The notes beneath the pieces are model-generated. The model had not been told where the DNA came from and searched no databases. It worked only from the letters and a program-made list of their open reading frames with translations. This document shows, piece after piece, positions 54,427 through 63,609 of a DNA stretch of 64,000 nt; within the stretch, counting starts at the first letter, position 1, and every line of letters starts with the position of its first letter. A program made the position numbers and the translations under genes. Source of the stretch: JAFDBW01 sp963723355 (GTDB lineage Bacteria; Desulfobacterota; Desulfuromonadia; Desulfuromonadales; BM103); the NCBI GenBank assembly GCA_963723355.1, contig CAVRQQ010000034.1, forward strand, positions 62,001-126,000, given 5' to 3'.

Positions 54427-54978
54427 TTATTCTTCTGCAAAAACCTGGGCGCTGAAAACATAAATCTCAGCATCGTCGGCTTTCCAGGCATCCGTTGGCA
54501 ACCCTGCCTTGATACACGTCTGTTTCAGAAAAGTCAGACGATCCCAGTTATGTTCCAGCGCAACCTGGGGCAGGAGAACACCCCGGTAAAAACTCTTTTC
54601 GATGTAAATACCGTGTTTGCCAACTTCGATTTCATCGATGTCTTCAATTTTCTGCAGTGGTGAAAGCACTGAAATCTCAAGGTTGAAGTTGTCCAGGTCG
54701 TTTTCCTTGAGGGGATAAAACCGGGGATCTTTCGCTGCGGAGGCCTGGGCCATCTGGGCTACTTCCTTGAACAGCGGGAGCTCGGATTGGAAATTGCCGA
54801 TACATCCTCGCAATTGTCCGTTCTGCTTAATGGTGACAAAGCAGCCGTTGCGCTGGTTCAGGGCTTTTTCTTCGCGGGGTTCAACGTAGTCCTGGCCAGT
54901 CTGTACGCCGTGAATGATCGCCTGGCGGGCAATGGCCAGGAGGGTTTGTTGCTCGTGAGCGTTTAACTCTCGTTCCAC
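54427..54978 (-). CDS. AMMECR1-domain protein (AmmeMemoRadiSam A)
   Basis: 183 residues; NGQLRGCIGNFQSELPLFKEVAQMAQASAAKDPRF is the AMMECR1 core, with its invariant RGCIG. In many bacteria this gene is beside a MEMO1-like and a radical SAM gene as the AmmeMemoRadiSam system; neither partner is nearby. The biochemical role of the family is unsettled. ATG 54978 on this strand; typA lies upstream on the same strand. Confidence 0.88.
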   Translation of the reverse strand: MERELNAHEQQTLLAIARQAIIHGVQTGQDYVEPREEKALNQRNGCFVTIKQNGQLRGCIGNFQSELPLFKEVAQMAQASAAKDPRFYPLKENDLDNFNLEISVLSPLQKIEDIDEIEVGKHGIYIEKSFYRGVLLPQVALEHNWDRLTFLKQTCIKAGLPTDAWKADDAEIYVFSAQVFAEE

Positions 54979-55243
54979 GCTGCCTCCAGATCTCTCAGAT
55001 GGGGGTTCGTTGGTAAAAAGAACGGGCCAATCATAGAGCCATGAAATGAATTTTTCAAGGTAACATTTACCATTCAGGAGATTAATTTAACCAGATTAAA
55101 TCTGCGGTGCAGTTTTACAGCGAGACTGTCTTATCCAGAGGCACCGACACTGCGGAAGATTCACGCGCCGGTATCTGAGTGGCAACTTGATTCTGTCAGG
55201 TGGGGGTATTTCTCAATTTTACCGCCCTGGATAAAGCATGGTT

Positions 55244-57055
55244 CTACTTAGGCTTTTTATTCTCCTTCTTGCGATCATTTTCGTCAAGCAGACGCTTGCG
55301 CAGGCGAATCGATTCGGGAGTGACTTCCACCAGTTCGTCATTACCGATGAATTCGAGGGCCTGCTCGAGAGTCAAATCACGTGGCGTGGTCAAGCGGATC
55401 GCTTCGTCACTGCCTGAGGCGCGTACATTGGTCAGTTTCTTTCCCTTGCATGCGTTGACCACGAGATCATTGTCCTTGGCATGCTGGCCGATAATCATCC
55501 CCTCGTAGACATTGACACCGGGGCCGACGAAAAGAGACCCGCGTTCCTGCAGGTTGAAGAGTGAATAGGCGATCGTTTCTCCGGCTTCTATTGCGATCAG
55601 GACGCCATTCTTACGCCCCGGAATCGCCCCTTTCCATGGTGCATAACCGTGGAAAGTGTGGTTCATGACGCCGGTGCCGCGAGTGTCAGTAAGGAACTCG
55701 CTGCGAAAGCCAATCAATCCACGTGCCGGTATGATGAACTCGAGACGGTTGACACCATCCAGAGCGTTCATGGCGACCATTTCCGCTTTGCGGGTACCGA
55801 GTTTTTCAATCACCGTACCCTGGTGTTCTTCGGGGACATCAACCACCAAGTACTCCATCGGTTCGCACTGTTCGCCGTCGATCTCACGACAGATGACTTC
55901 CGGTTTGGAGACGGCCAGTTCAAAACCTTCCCGGCGCATGTTTTCGATCAGGATCGACAGGTGAAGTTCCCCGCGGCCCGACACCCGGAACGTATCGGTG
56001 TTGGCGGTTTCTTCGACGCGCAGCGAGACGTTGGTGCGCAACTCCTTGAAAAGGCGGTCGCGGATGTTGCGCGACGTGACATATTTACCCTCCCGTCCGG
56101 CAAAGGGGGAGGAGTTGACGATAAAGTTCATGGCCAGGGTCGGTTCGTCGATCGACACGTAGGGGAGCGATTTGGGCCGCTCGGCGCACGCCAGGGTCTC
56201 GCCGATGCCGATGTTCTCGAAGCCTGCCACGGAGACGATGTCACCTGCGCCGGCTTCAGCCAGGTCAATTTGCTTGAGCCCTTCATAACCGAGCAGCTTG
56301 GTGATGCGTGCCTTGGATATCTCTCCACTTTTCATGATCAGGGCCACGGTCTCGCCGGTTTTTACACGACCGTTGAAGATCTTTCCGGTGGCGACGCGGC
56401 CGAGGTAATCGTTATAGTCGATAGACGTCACCAGCATCTGGAATGGTGCTTCCGGATCGGCGACCGGCGGGGCAACCCGCTCACGGATCATCTCGAAGAG
56501 CGGTCCCAGGTTATCCGATTCGTCATCCAGTTCGCGTTTGGCAACTCCCTGTTTGGCGCTGGTGTAGACAATCGGAAAGTCGAGCTGTTTGTCATCGGCA
56601 TTGAGTTCACAGAACAGGTCGAAGACCATGTCGACGACCTTTTCCGGACGGGCCCCGGGGCGGTCAATCTTGTTGATGACGACGATCGGGCGGATGCCGA
56701 GATCAAGCGACTTCTTCAGTACGAAGCGGGTCTGCGGCATCGGGCCGTCGAATGCATCCACCAGCAGCAGGACCGAGTCAACCATCTTCAGGACACGTTC
56801 CACTTCACCGCCGAAATCGGCATGACCTGGGGTGTCGACGATATTGATTTTGATGCCGTCGTAGTGGATCGACAGGTTCTTTGACAAGATCGTGATGCCG
56901 CGTTCCTTCTCCAGGTCGTTGCTGTCCATCACCCGTTCGGTAATGACCTGGTTCTCGCGAAACACTCCGGATTGTTTGAGCATGGCATCGACAAGGGTGG
57001 TTTTGCCGTGATCAACGTGGGCAATTATGGCAATGTTGCGTAGATGTTCTGTCAT
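55244..57055 (-). CDS. typA: Translational GTPase TypA/BipA
   Basis: 603-residue ribosome-binding GTPase related to EF-G, involved in large-subunit assembly and stress or cold growth. G1 AHVDHGKTT, G2/G3 ITILSKN and VDTPGHADF, G4 NKID, and the C-terminal TypA motif KKLTNVRASGSDEAIRL are all present. Length and order of domains are normal. Starts at ATG 57055 divergently from the peptidase-like gene, 166 bases away. Confidence 0.97.
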   Translation of the reverse strand: MTEHLRNIAIIAHVDHGKTTLVDAMLKQSGVFRENQVITERVMDSNDLEKERGITILSKNLSIHYDGIKINIVDTPGHADFGGEVERVLKMVDSVLLLVDAFDGPMPQTRFVLKKSLDLGIRPIVVINKIDRPGARPEKVVDMVFDLFCELNADDKQLDFPIVYTSAKQGVAKRELDDESDNLGPLFEMIRERVAPPVADPEAPFQMLVTSIDYNDYLGRVATGKIFNGRVKTGETVALIMKSGEISKARITKLLGYEGLKQIDLAEAGAGDIVSVAGFENIGIGETLACAERPKSLPYVSIDEPTLAMNFIVNSSPFAGREGKYVTSRNIRDRLFKELRTNVSLRVEETANTDTFRVSGRGELHLSILIENMRREGFELAVSKPEVICREIDGEQCEPMEYLVVDVPEEHQGTVIEKLGTRKAEMVAMNALDGVNRLEFIIPARGLIGFRSEFLTDTRGTGVMNHTFHGYAPWKGAIPGRKNGVLIAIEAGETIAYSLFNLQERGSLFVGPGVNVYEGMIIGQHAKDNDLVVNACKGKKLTNVRASGSDEAIRLTTPRDLTLEQALEFIGNDELVEVTPESIRLRKRLLDENDRKKENKKPK

Positions 57056-57221
57056 TTTTGTTGCTTTCTTTATAAATCTAGCAAAAGTTATTAAAGTTCG
57101 GGCGGCACATGATAGTCACTTGTCGTGGAAATGCAAGCAGCTTTTTCTGCCGGCGGCTTGTCTGTCCTTCGAGGATAGCCTAATATGCACTCCGAATAAT
57201 ATGAACAGATGGGATTAACAG

Positions 57222-58304
57222 ATGAAAAATCTCGTTCCAACGAAACTCATGCGGTCAGCAATCATCATCGCTCTGACCTGGTTGGCGGGTTGTGCCGGGA
57301 TGGACCAGTACCTGCCTGCCGATGCACCGCTATTGACCGCAGATCAGGAAATTAAAGTCGGCAGTACTGTAGAGGATCGGTTGCTTCAACTGCTTGGAGG
57401 CCCGCGCCACGATCAGGCCCTTTTAGAAGAGCTCGACTCGCTGATCAAACCGGAGGGCGGGGCTCCGGCCGATTCACTGTCTCTGTTGCGGACAAGAGTA
57501 CTGCAGCGCTCTATGCGCTGCCGGGTGGCCGGATTGTTGTGACACGTGGGGTTCTGTCAGAAATCAGCGATCAGGGCGAACTGGTGGCTTTGCTTCAAGG
57601 TGCAGACAGCTCTCACCCGTACAGCATATTCGGAACGGGCGAACCGTGCCTCGAACGAGGCCACGGCGGAAATCCTGTCGCTGAAGGAATCCGTGTATGA
57701 TCCCGAGTCAGGTTCGATCAGGCTGGCGCGGATTTTTGCCCGGAGGCCCTGCGAGGGGAGCTGCCTGACCAGTTTGATGCAATCCGGCGTGAGCCGTTCC
57801 GGGGAAGTGCCGGAATCAATCCGTATGCTCAAGGAATTGCAGCCGGCATACGAATTGTTGAAAGAGGCCCAACGACTTGAAAAAGCTGACAAACCTTCGC
57901 AGGCAATAACCCAGTATCTCAATGCTGCAAGCATGGCTCCGGACGAGCCGCAGATCCTCGGTGCTCTGGGAATGGCCTACCTGCGTGCCGGTGAGTTGCA
58001 AACGGCCAGACTTAACCTGCAGAAGGCTGTCGAGCTGCAGCCTGACTATTACAAAACCCGGATGGGGCTCGGCTACCTCTACCTGCAACAGGGCAAGGTG
58101 CGCAAGGCAAACGATCAACTGGCAGAGAGTGTTCGTCTGCTGCCGGTCACGGAAAACCTGTTTCTGCTCGCCGAGGCGCGCGAAAAAAGTGGTGATGCAG
58201 AGGGGGGAATGTCTTTGTACCGATTGATCGTTGAGACAGATCCTCACAGCAAGCTGGGACGCACGGCAGCAAGTCGCCTGGTTCGGTTGAAGGATGTAGA
58301 ATGA
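57222..58304 (+). pseudogene. M48 peptidase-like lipoprotein with TPR repeats, multiply frameshifted
   Basis: The first frame has a lipobox (LAGC near residue 24) and ends at 57542. The next frame carries the M48-like stretch ALPGGRIVVTRGVLSEISDQGELVALL, then breaks again near 57595. A third frame, open to 58304, has two or three TPR units (ITQYLNAASMAPDEPQILGALGMAYLRAG). At least two indels are needed to rejoin it. The zinc-binding HEXXH that should follow LVALL is absent, so a deletion is also likely. The gene is probably dead. Confidence 0.65.
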
Positions 58305-58811
58305 TTCAGACCCTTGTTCTTGAGGATGGTGAAACCATTCGCTGGGAGGCGCGACCCGCACCGCGTTGTTATACTTTCCGGCATTGGCGGCATTCGGTCT
58401 TCGGACTGATTTTCCTCGCGATATGCAGCTACTGGCAGGTTCTGGGGATTGTCATGGCGGACACTTACGCCATGAGGTGGCTGGCCTGGCTGCCGCTTCC
58501 GTTCGTTATCACAGGGCTGTATTTTTTCGTTGGGCACCTGGTACAGGCCCGTCTCGAGTGGAACCATGTCTATTACGCGATAACGGACCGACGAGTGATT
58601 GTGCAACGCGGCCTGGCGCGTCCGCAAAGCAAGTTTATCGAACTGTCGGAGCTCACTTACTTCAGTCTGCATCGACAGAGGTGAGCAGCTCGGCACACTG
58701 CGTGTCCATCAGGGTCGGGAGCAGCAGCTTGTCCTGCACTGCATAGAGTACCCGCATCAGGCAACGGAGCTTCTTGAAAAGGCAATGGCAAAAAACGAAA
58801 GCGCGATGTAA
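58301..58811 (+). CDS. Bacterial PH-domain membrane protein (frameshifted)
   Basis: Two membrane spans (residues about 35-55 and 65-90), then a bPH domain (YYAITDRRVIVQRGLARPQSKFIELSELTYFSLHR). The first frame stops at 58684; the next frame gives the rest of the domain (EQLGTLRVHQGREQQ, then LLEKAMAKN) to 58811. One base near 58670-58682 is at fault. Overlaps the end of the preceding gene by four bases. The function of such membrane-anchored PH domains is not known. Confidence 0.72.
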
Positions 58812-58910
58812 GAATATAGCGAACCTGCTAAGGGTTACGGCAATTCTGTTGCTTTATTTCGCGTTTTTGACTAATCTCTAGCCCCTTTATATTGGTCAGG
58901 ACATAACCCT

Positions 58911-60257
58911 ATGAATAATAAAGCTTTTTATCTGGAGACCTTTGGTTGCCAGATGAATGTGGTCGACTCGGAACGAATTGTCGACCTGCTCGGCGGTATC
59001 GGTTATCGGCAGGTCGAACAGCCCGACCAGGCCGGCCTGATCCTGCTGAACACCTGTGCTGTTCGCGATAAAGCGGTACGTAAGGCCTACGGCCACCTGG
59101 GTCGCTTCAAGCCCCTTAAAGACCGCAACCCGGAGCTCATTCTCGGCATGGGAGGCTGTATCGCCCAGCAGGAAGGCAAACAGCTTCTCGAGGAGTTCCC
59201 TTACCTGGACCTGGTGTTTGGCACTCACAATGTTCACCGTCTGCCTGAGTTGGTGCAAAAGGTTGCCGACAACCGCGTGCGTTGCGAAGAAACCGATTTC
59301 CTCGACCACGATACGCGGCTGCAGCTTTTCCCTTCCCGGACCGGTCAGGATGCTTACACACGTTTCGTGACGGTCATGCAGGGTTGTGACAACTTCTGCA
59401 GTTATTGTGTCGTGCCTTATGTCCGCGGTCGTGAGATCAGCCGACCCAGCGGGGAAATCCTCGATGAAATACGCGAACTGGTTTCACAGGGAGTGCGTGA
59501 GGTGACCCTGATCGGCCAGAATGTCAATTCTTATGGGCTCAAAGACGAAACTGAGCTCTGTTTTTCCGGACTCCTGAAGCGGGTCAATGCAATTGATGGG
59601 ATAGAACGGATTCGCTTCACTACCTCGCATCCGAAAGATCTGTCCGACGAACTGATCGAATGTTTCGGTTCTCTTGAGAAACTCTGTAAACACCTGCATC
59701 TGCCGGTCCAGTGTGGCTCCGACAAGATCCTGCGGGCAATGAACCGGGGTTACACGCGTGAACGCTACCTGAAGATTGTCGACCGCCTGCGACGGGTCTG
59801 TCCGGATATCCGTCTGACGACGGATATCATCGTCGGTTTTCCCGGAGAGCATGATGAAGACTTTGCCGAGACGATGGCATTGCTCGAGGAAGTGCGCTTC
59901 GCGGAAATCTACTCTTTCATTTATTCACCGAGAAAAGGTACGACTGCGGCTGACATCAAAGATGAAACGCCTGCAGAAATGAAACAGGAGCGATTCGATC
60001 GTATGCTCGCCATGCAGCAGGAGATCAGCCGCCAGACCTGGGAGGCGGATGTCGGCACGATCCAGAAGGTGCTGGTCGAAGGTGAAAGCAGGATCGGGGA
60101 GGGGCAGATTTTCGGTCGCAGCACCTGGAACCGGATCGTCAACTTCACGGGGCCGGCTGAGCTCGCCGGGCGTGTTGTGCCAGTCAAAATTGTCAAGTCC
60201 TACCGCAATTCGCTGCTTGGCGAGTTGCCTGAGAACTGTGGAGTTAACACGCTATGA
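58911..60257 (+). CDS. miaB: tRNA-2-methylthio-N6-dimethylallyladenosine synthase MiaB
   Basis: Radical SAM methylthiotransferase that adds a methylthio group to i6A37 in tRNA. The N-terminal cluster ligands are Cys13 (ETFGCQMN), NTCAVRDKA and GGCIAQ; the radical SAM motif is CDNFCSYC; the C-terminal TRAM domain ends the 448-residue chain. It is followed by an M42 aminopeptidase with a four-base overlap. Confidence 0.97.
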   Translation: MNNKAFYLETFGCQMNVVDSERIVDLLGGIGYRQVEQPDQAGLILLNTCAVRDKAVRKAYGHLGRFKPLKDRNPELILGMGGCIAQQEGKQLLEEFPYLDLVFGTHNVHRLPELVQKVADNRVRCEETDFLDHDTRLQLFPSRTGQDAYTRFVTVMQGCDNFCSYCVVPYVRGREISRPSGEILDEIRELVSQGVREVTLIGQNVNSYGLKDETELCFSGLLKRVNAIDGIERIRFTTSHPKDLSDELIECFGSLEKLCKHLHLPVQCGSDKILRAMNRGYTRERYLKIVDRLRRVCPDIRLTTDIIVGFPGEHDEDFAETMALLEEVRFAEIYSFIYSPRKGTTAADIKDETPAEMKQERFDRMLAMQQEISRQTWEADVGTIQKVLVEGESRIGEGQIFGRSTWNRIVNFTGPAELAGRVVPVKIVKSYRNSLLGELPENCGVNTL

Positions 60258-61321
60258 ATAAACAGGATTTCGCTTTTTTTAAAGAACTCGTCGAGGCCCC
60301 GAGCCCATCCGGTTTCGAGCAGCCGGCACAACGGGTGATTCGCAAGGCGCTGGCAGATGTTGCTGATGAGATCCGTACCGATGTCATGGGCAACGTGGTG
60401 GCGCATATCGAAGGGCCAGCAGGCGCCCCACGCCTGATGCTGGCGGGGCACTGTGATGAAATAGGCTTCATGATCAAGTATATAGATGACCAGGGTTATC
60501 TGTTCTTTGCGCCGATCGGCGGAGTCGATGCGCATCTTGTGCCGGGCCAAAGAGTGACAGTACACACGAAGACCGGACCCGTGCCGGGCGTGGTCGGCAA
60601 ACGTCCGATTCACCAGATTGAGCCTCAGGACCGCGAAAAGGTCATGCCTTTTAAAAGCCAGTTTATCGATGTCGGTTGCTCCAGCAAGAAGGCCGCCGAA
60701 AAGCTCGTGTCGATCGGTGACCCGGTGACCTTCAGCGTTGGCGTCGAACGCCTGCAGGGAACGCGCCTGACTTCTCGGGCCCTGGATGACAAGATGGGAG
60801 CCTTTATCGTTGCCCAGGTCTTGCGGGAAGTCCGTCGCCAGAACAACCTGGTGGTTGACCTCTACGGCGTCTCGACGGTGCAGGAAGAGGTCGGGTTGCG
60901 TGGCGGGGCGACCAGCGCCTACGGGGTGCAGCCCGATATCGGCATCGCTGTTGAAGTTGGCTTTGCCAGTGATTATCCCGACGCAGACCACAAGCACTCA
61001 GGTGAGATCAGCCTTGGCAAGGGCCCGATCATCGCCCGTGGACCGAATATCAATCCCGTACTGTTCGATCTCCTGGTTGCAACGGCTGAAGCAGAAAAAA
61101 TTGCTTACCAGGTGATCGGTATCCCGCGAGCCACCGGAACCGACGCCAATGTTATGCAGCTGGTCCGTGGCGGCGTTGCAACCGCCCTGGTCAGCATCCC
61201 GTTACGCTACATGCACACGCCGGTCGAAGTGCTCGACTGGGCCGACCTCGAAGGTGCGGTCAAGCTCCTGTCCAGTCTCTGTGGCAGGCTGACGGAAAAG
61301 AGTTCTTTTATCCCGGCCTGA
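60254..61321 (+). CDS. M42-family metal aminopeptidase/endoglucanase-like hydrolase
   Basis: 355 residues. Metal ligands lie in AGHCDEIGF, SRALDDKMGA, TVQEEVGLRGG (catalytic Glu pair) and EVGFASD, and RYMHTP near the end. The family forms TET-like aminopeptidase complexes, sometimes mislabelled as cellulases. Substrate unknown. ATG 60254 overlaps the miaB stop. Confidence 0.9.
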   Translation: MNKQDFAFFKELVEAPSPSGFEQPAQRVIRKALADVADEIRTDVMGNVVAHIEGPAGAPRLMLAGHCDEIGFMIKYIDDQGYLFFAPIGGVDAHLVPGQRVTVHTKTGPVPGVVGKRPIHQIEPQDREKVMPFKSQFIDVGCSSKKAAEKLVSIGDPVTFSVGVERLQGTRLTSRALDDKMGAFIVAQVLREVRRQNNLVVDLYGVSTVQEEVGLRGGATSAYGVQPDIGIAVEVGFASDYPDADHKHSGEISLGKGPIIARGPNINPVLFDLLVATAEAEKIAYQVIGIPRATGTDANVMQLVRGGVATALVSIPLRYMHTPVEVLDWADLEGAVKLLSSLCGRLTEKSSFIPA

Positions 61322-61369
61322 CCGGTTGCCGTTGCCGGGAATAAAGTCTTCTGACAGTCGAAAAAACGC

Positions 61370-61398
61370 TTGACAATGCAAGGCGTTTTGAATACATT
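61370..61398 (+). promoter_or_regulatory. Sigma-70 promoter for rplM-rpsI
   Basis: TTGACA at 61370-61375, 17 bases, TACATT at 61393-61398. The leader to ATG 61452 is about 45 bases. Confidence 0.65.
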
Positions 61399-61451
61399 TC
61401 GTGTTTCTGTGAGCCCCGTAAACTTACAGATTGGATATAGAGAGGATAGTA

Positions 61452-61880
61452 ATGAGCACTTCAGTTGCGAAAAAAGATGAACTCCAGAAAGACTGGTATG
61501 TTGTCGACCTGGAAGACAAGGTCCTTGGCCGGGCGGCTACCGAGATTGCCCGTGTCCTGCGCGGCAAGCACAAGGCCATTTACACCCCGAGCGTTGACAC
61601 CGGCGATTTTGTTATCGTCCTCAACGCTGAGAAAGTCCGTCTGACCGGCAACAAGTTGGCTCAGAAAAAGTATTATCGTCACAGCGGCTATACCGGCGGC
61701 CTGACGACAATTACTGCCGACAAGTTGCTTGAAAAGGCCCCTGAAGAACTGATCAGGAAAGCCGTCAAGGGGATGTTGCCGAAAAACAAGCTCGGCCGTC
61801 AGATGTTCAGAAAACTTAAAGTCTATTGCGGTGCCAATCATCCGCATCAGGCACAGCAGCCCAAAGAACTTCAGGTTTAA
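61452..61880 (+). CDS. rplM: 50S ribosomal protein L13
   Basis: 142-residue large-subunit protein, one of the first to bind 23S rRNA. DKVLGRAATEIARVLRGKHKAIYTP and KAVKGMLPKNKLGRQMFRKLKVY are classic. ATG 61452 (MSTSVAKK) is chosen because gagagga lies before it; an in-frame ATG at 61431 is less likely. Partner gene rpsI follows after 23 bases, as in most bacteria. Confidence 0.98.
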   Translation: MSTSVAKKDELQKDWYVVDLEDKVLGRAATEIARVLRGKHKAIYTPSVDTGDFVIVLNAEKVRLTGNKLAQKKYYRHSGYTGGLTTITADKLLEKAPEELIRKAVKGMLPKNKLGRQMFRKLKVYCGANHPHQAQQPKELQV

Positions 61881-61903
61881 GGGAATTCAGGAGAAATTAG
61901 ACG

Positions 61904-62296
61904 ATGGCCGAACAGAAAATTTACGCCACCGGCAGGAGAAAGACCTCTATAGCCCGTGTCTGGATGAAGCCGGGAACAGGTGAGATTACTATTAACAAGC
62001 GGACGATGGACGAATACTTTGGTCGCCCGACTTCGAAAATGGTCGTGCGCCAGCCGCTCGAACTGACTGATAATGTCGGCAAGTTCGACATCGACGTAAA
62101 TGTTTGCGGTGGAGGCCCTTCCGGTCAGGCCGGTGCGATCAAGCACGGTATCACCAAGGCCCTGCTCGAGGTTGATCCGGAACTTCGCGCTTCGCTGAAA
62201 AAAGCCGGGTTCATTACCCGCGACAGTCGTATCAAGGAGCGTAAGAAGTACGGTAAACGCGGTGCGCGCCGCAGCTTCCAGTTCTCCAAGCGTTAA
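61904..62296 (+). CDS. rpsI: 30S ribosomal protein S9
   Basis: 130-residue small-subunit protein; its basic C-terminal tail (RRSFQFSKR) reaches the P-site tRNA. ATGRRKTSIARVW, DEYFGRP and DSRIKERKKYGKRGARR fit the family exactly. Transcribed with rplM; hairpins follow. Confidence 0.98.
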   Translation: MAEQKIYATGRRKTSIARVWMKPGTGEITINKRTMDEYFGRPTSKMVVRQPLELTDNVGKFDIDVNVCGGGPSGQAGAIKHGITKALLEVDPELRASLKKAGFITRDSRIKERKKYGKRGARRSFQFSKR

Positions 62297-62331
62297 TGAC
62301 TTGCGACCTTTCGGTCGTCATGATATTTGCT

Positions 62332-62365
62332 GGAAAGAGGGAAACCTGCGGGTTTCCCTCTTTCC
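62332..62365 (+). terminator. Strong hairpin between rpsI and argC
   Basis: A 15-base-pair perfect stem (62332-62346 with 62351-62365) around TGCG. A smaller hairpin (62304-62318) precedes it. The T run is interrupted (tttccgttta), so some read-through into argC is plausible. Confidence 0.8.
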
Positions 62366-62383
62366 GTTTAAAGGAGATAAGCG

Positions 62384-63421
62384 ATGCATCGGATTGCTGT
62401 TATTGGTGCAAGTGGATATACCGGAGCAGAGCTCTTGCGTCTGCTCGTCCAGCACCCGGATGCCGAGTTGGTATGCGTCACCTCGCGTCAGTATGCCGGA
62501 CAACCGGTGGCCGGGATATTCCCTTCGCTGAGGAGTCTTGTAGATCTGAACTTTGAAGATCTCAACTCGGCCGGACTGGCCGGACGGGTGGATCTGGTTT
62601 TTACGGCGGTGCCTCACCAGACTGCCATGAATATGGTCCCGGAGCTGCTTGATGCCGGTTGCCGGGTTGTCGACCTGTCCGCCGATTTCCGGCTCAAGGA
62701 TATTGCCACCTACGAAGCATGGTATCAGATCCACACGTCCCCCGATTTGCTCTCTGAGGCGGTTTACGGACTACCTGAACTGTTTCGGGAACATATCCCT
62801 GAGGCCAGACTGGTCGCCAACCCCGGTTGTTATCCTACCAGTATCGCTCTGGCTTTGACGCCTTTGCTGGAGCAGAAAATGATTGATCCGTCGACCATGA
62901 TTGTTGACAGCAAGTCCGGGGCCAGCGGTGCTGGCCGTTCGGCCAAGCTGGATACGATCTTCTGTGAAGTCAATGAAGGTTTCAAGGCCTATGGATTGCC
63001 TCGGCACAGGCACACACCTGAGATCGAACAAACTCTCAGTGTGGTCTCGGGTGAGGCTGTGACAATCAGTTTCACTCCGCACCTGCTGCCGGTCAACCGG
63101 GGCATCCTGAGCACTTGCTACGCTTCTCTGGTAGGCCCCGCTACTCTCGACGAACTGCACGGTCACTACCTTGACAGGTACTCTGCGGAAACCTTTGTCC
63201 GGGTCCTGCCGAAGGGGCAACTACCGAATATCTCCCAGGTCACTGGTAGTAATTTCTGTGACATCGGTCTGGCGGTTGACGATCGAACCGGTCGGGTCAT
63301 TGCGGTTGCAGTGATTGACAACCTGGTCAAGGGTGCTGCAGGGCAGGCATTGCAGAACATGAATCTCATGCTTGGTCTGCCGGAGCAAACGGGACTGATG
63401 GGGGCTCCGGGCTTTCCTTAA
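62384..63421 (+). CDS. argC: N-acetyl-gamma-glutamyl-phosphate reductase
   Basis: NADPH-dependent reductase, third step of arginine/ornithine synthesis. GASGYTGAELLRLL is the dinucleotide site, the catalytic Cys149 is in NPGCYPTS, and HRHTPEIEQ is the conserved C-terminal motif. 345 residues. ATG 62384 follows aaaggag. No other arg gene is near. Confidence 0.97.
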   Translation: MHRIAVIGASGYTGAELLRLLVQHPDAELVCVTSRQYAGQPVAGIFPSLRSLVDLNFEDLNSAGLAGRVDLVFTAVPHQTAMNMVPELLDAGCRVVDLSADFRLKDIATYEAWYQIHTSPDLLSEAVYGLPELFREHIPEARLVANPGCYPTSIALALTPLLEQKMIDPSTMIVDSKSGASGAGRSAKLDTIFCEVNEGFKAYGLPRHRHTPEIEQTLSVVSGEAVTISFTPHLLPVNRGILSTCYASLVGPATLDELHGHYLDRYSAETFVRVLPKGQLPNISQVTGSNFCDIGLAVDDRTGRVIAVAVIDNLVKGAAGQALQNMNLMLGLPEQTGLMGAPGFP

Positions 63422-63441
63422 GTGCAAAGCGCTCAACAGCA

Positions 63442-63468
63442 AAGGCCACCCGCTCATCGGGTGGCCTT
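63442..63468. terminator. Hairpin downstream of argC
   Basis: Arms 63442-63452 and 63458-63468 pair perfectly (11 base pairs, CTCAT loop). An A run follows the stem on the plus strand, giving no U tract there; it may serve the argC 3' end or the convergent HD-GYP gene. Confidence 0.65.
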
Positions 63469-63609
63469 GATAAAAAAACCGTCAACGTATTTTAGGGCGT
63501 GACACGCTTTTCGCGCCTTCTGATTCGTGTTTGCTCTATTCGGGTTCGTGAAGTGTCCACGCCCGGGTTGCTTCGAGTGAACGTCAGCGCCTTTCATGAA
63601 GCAATGCGG

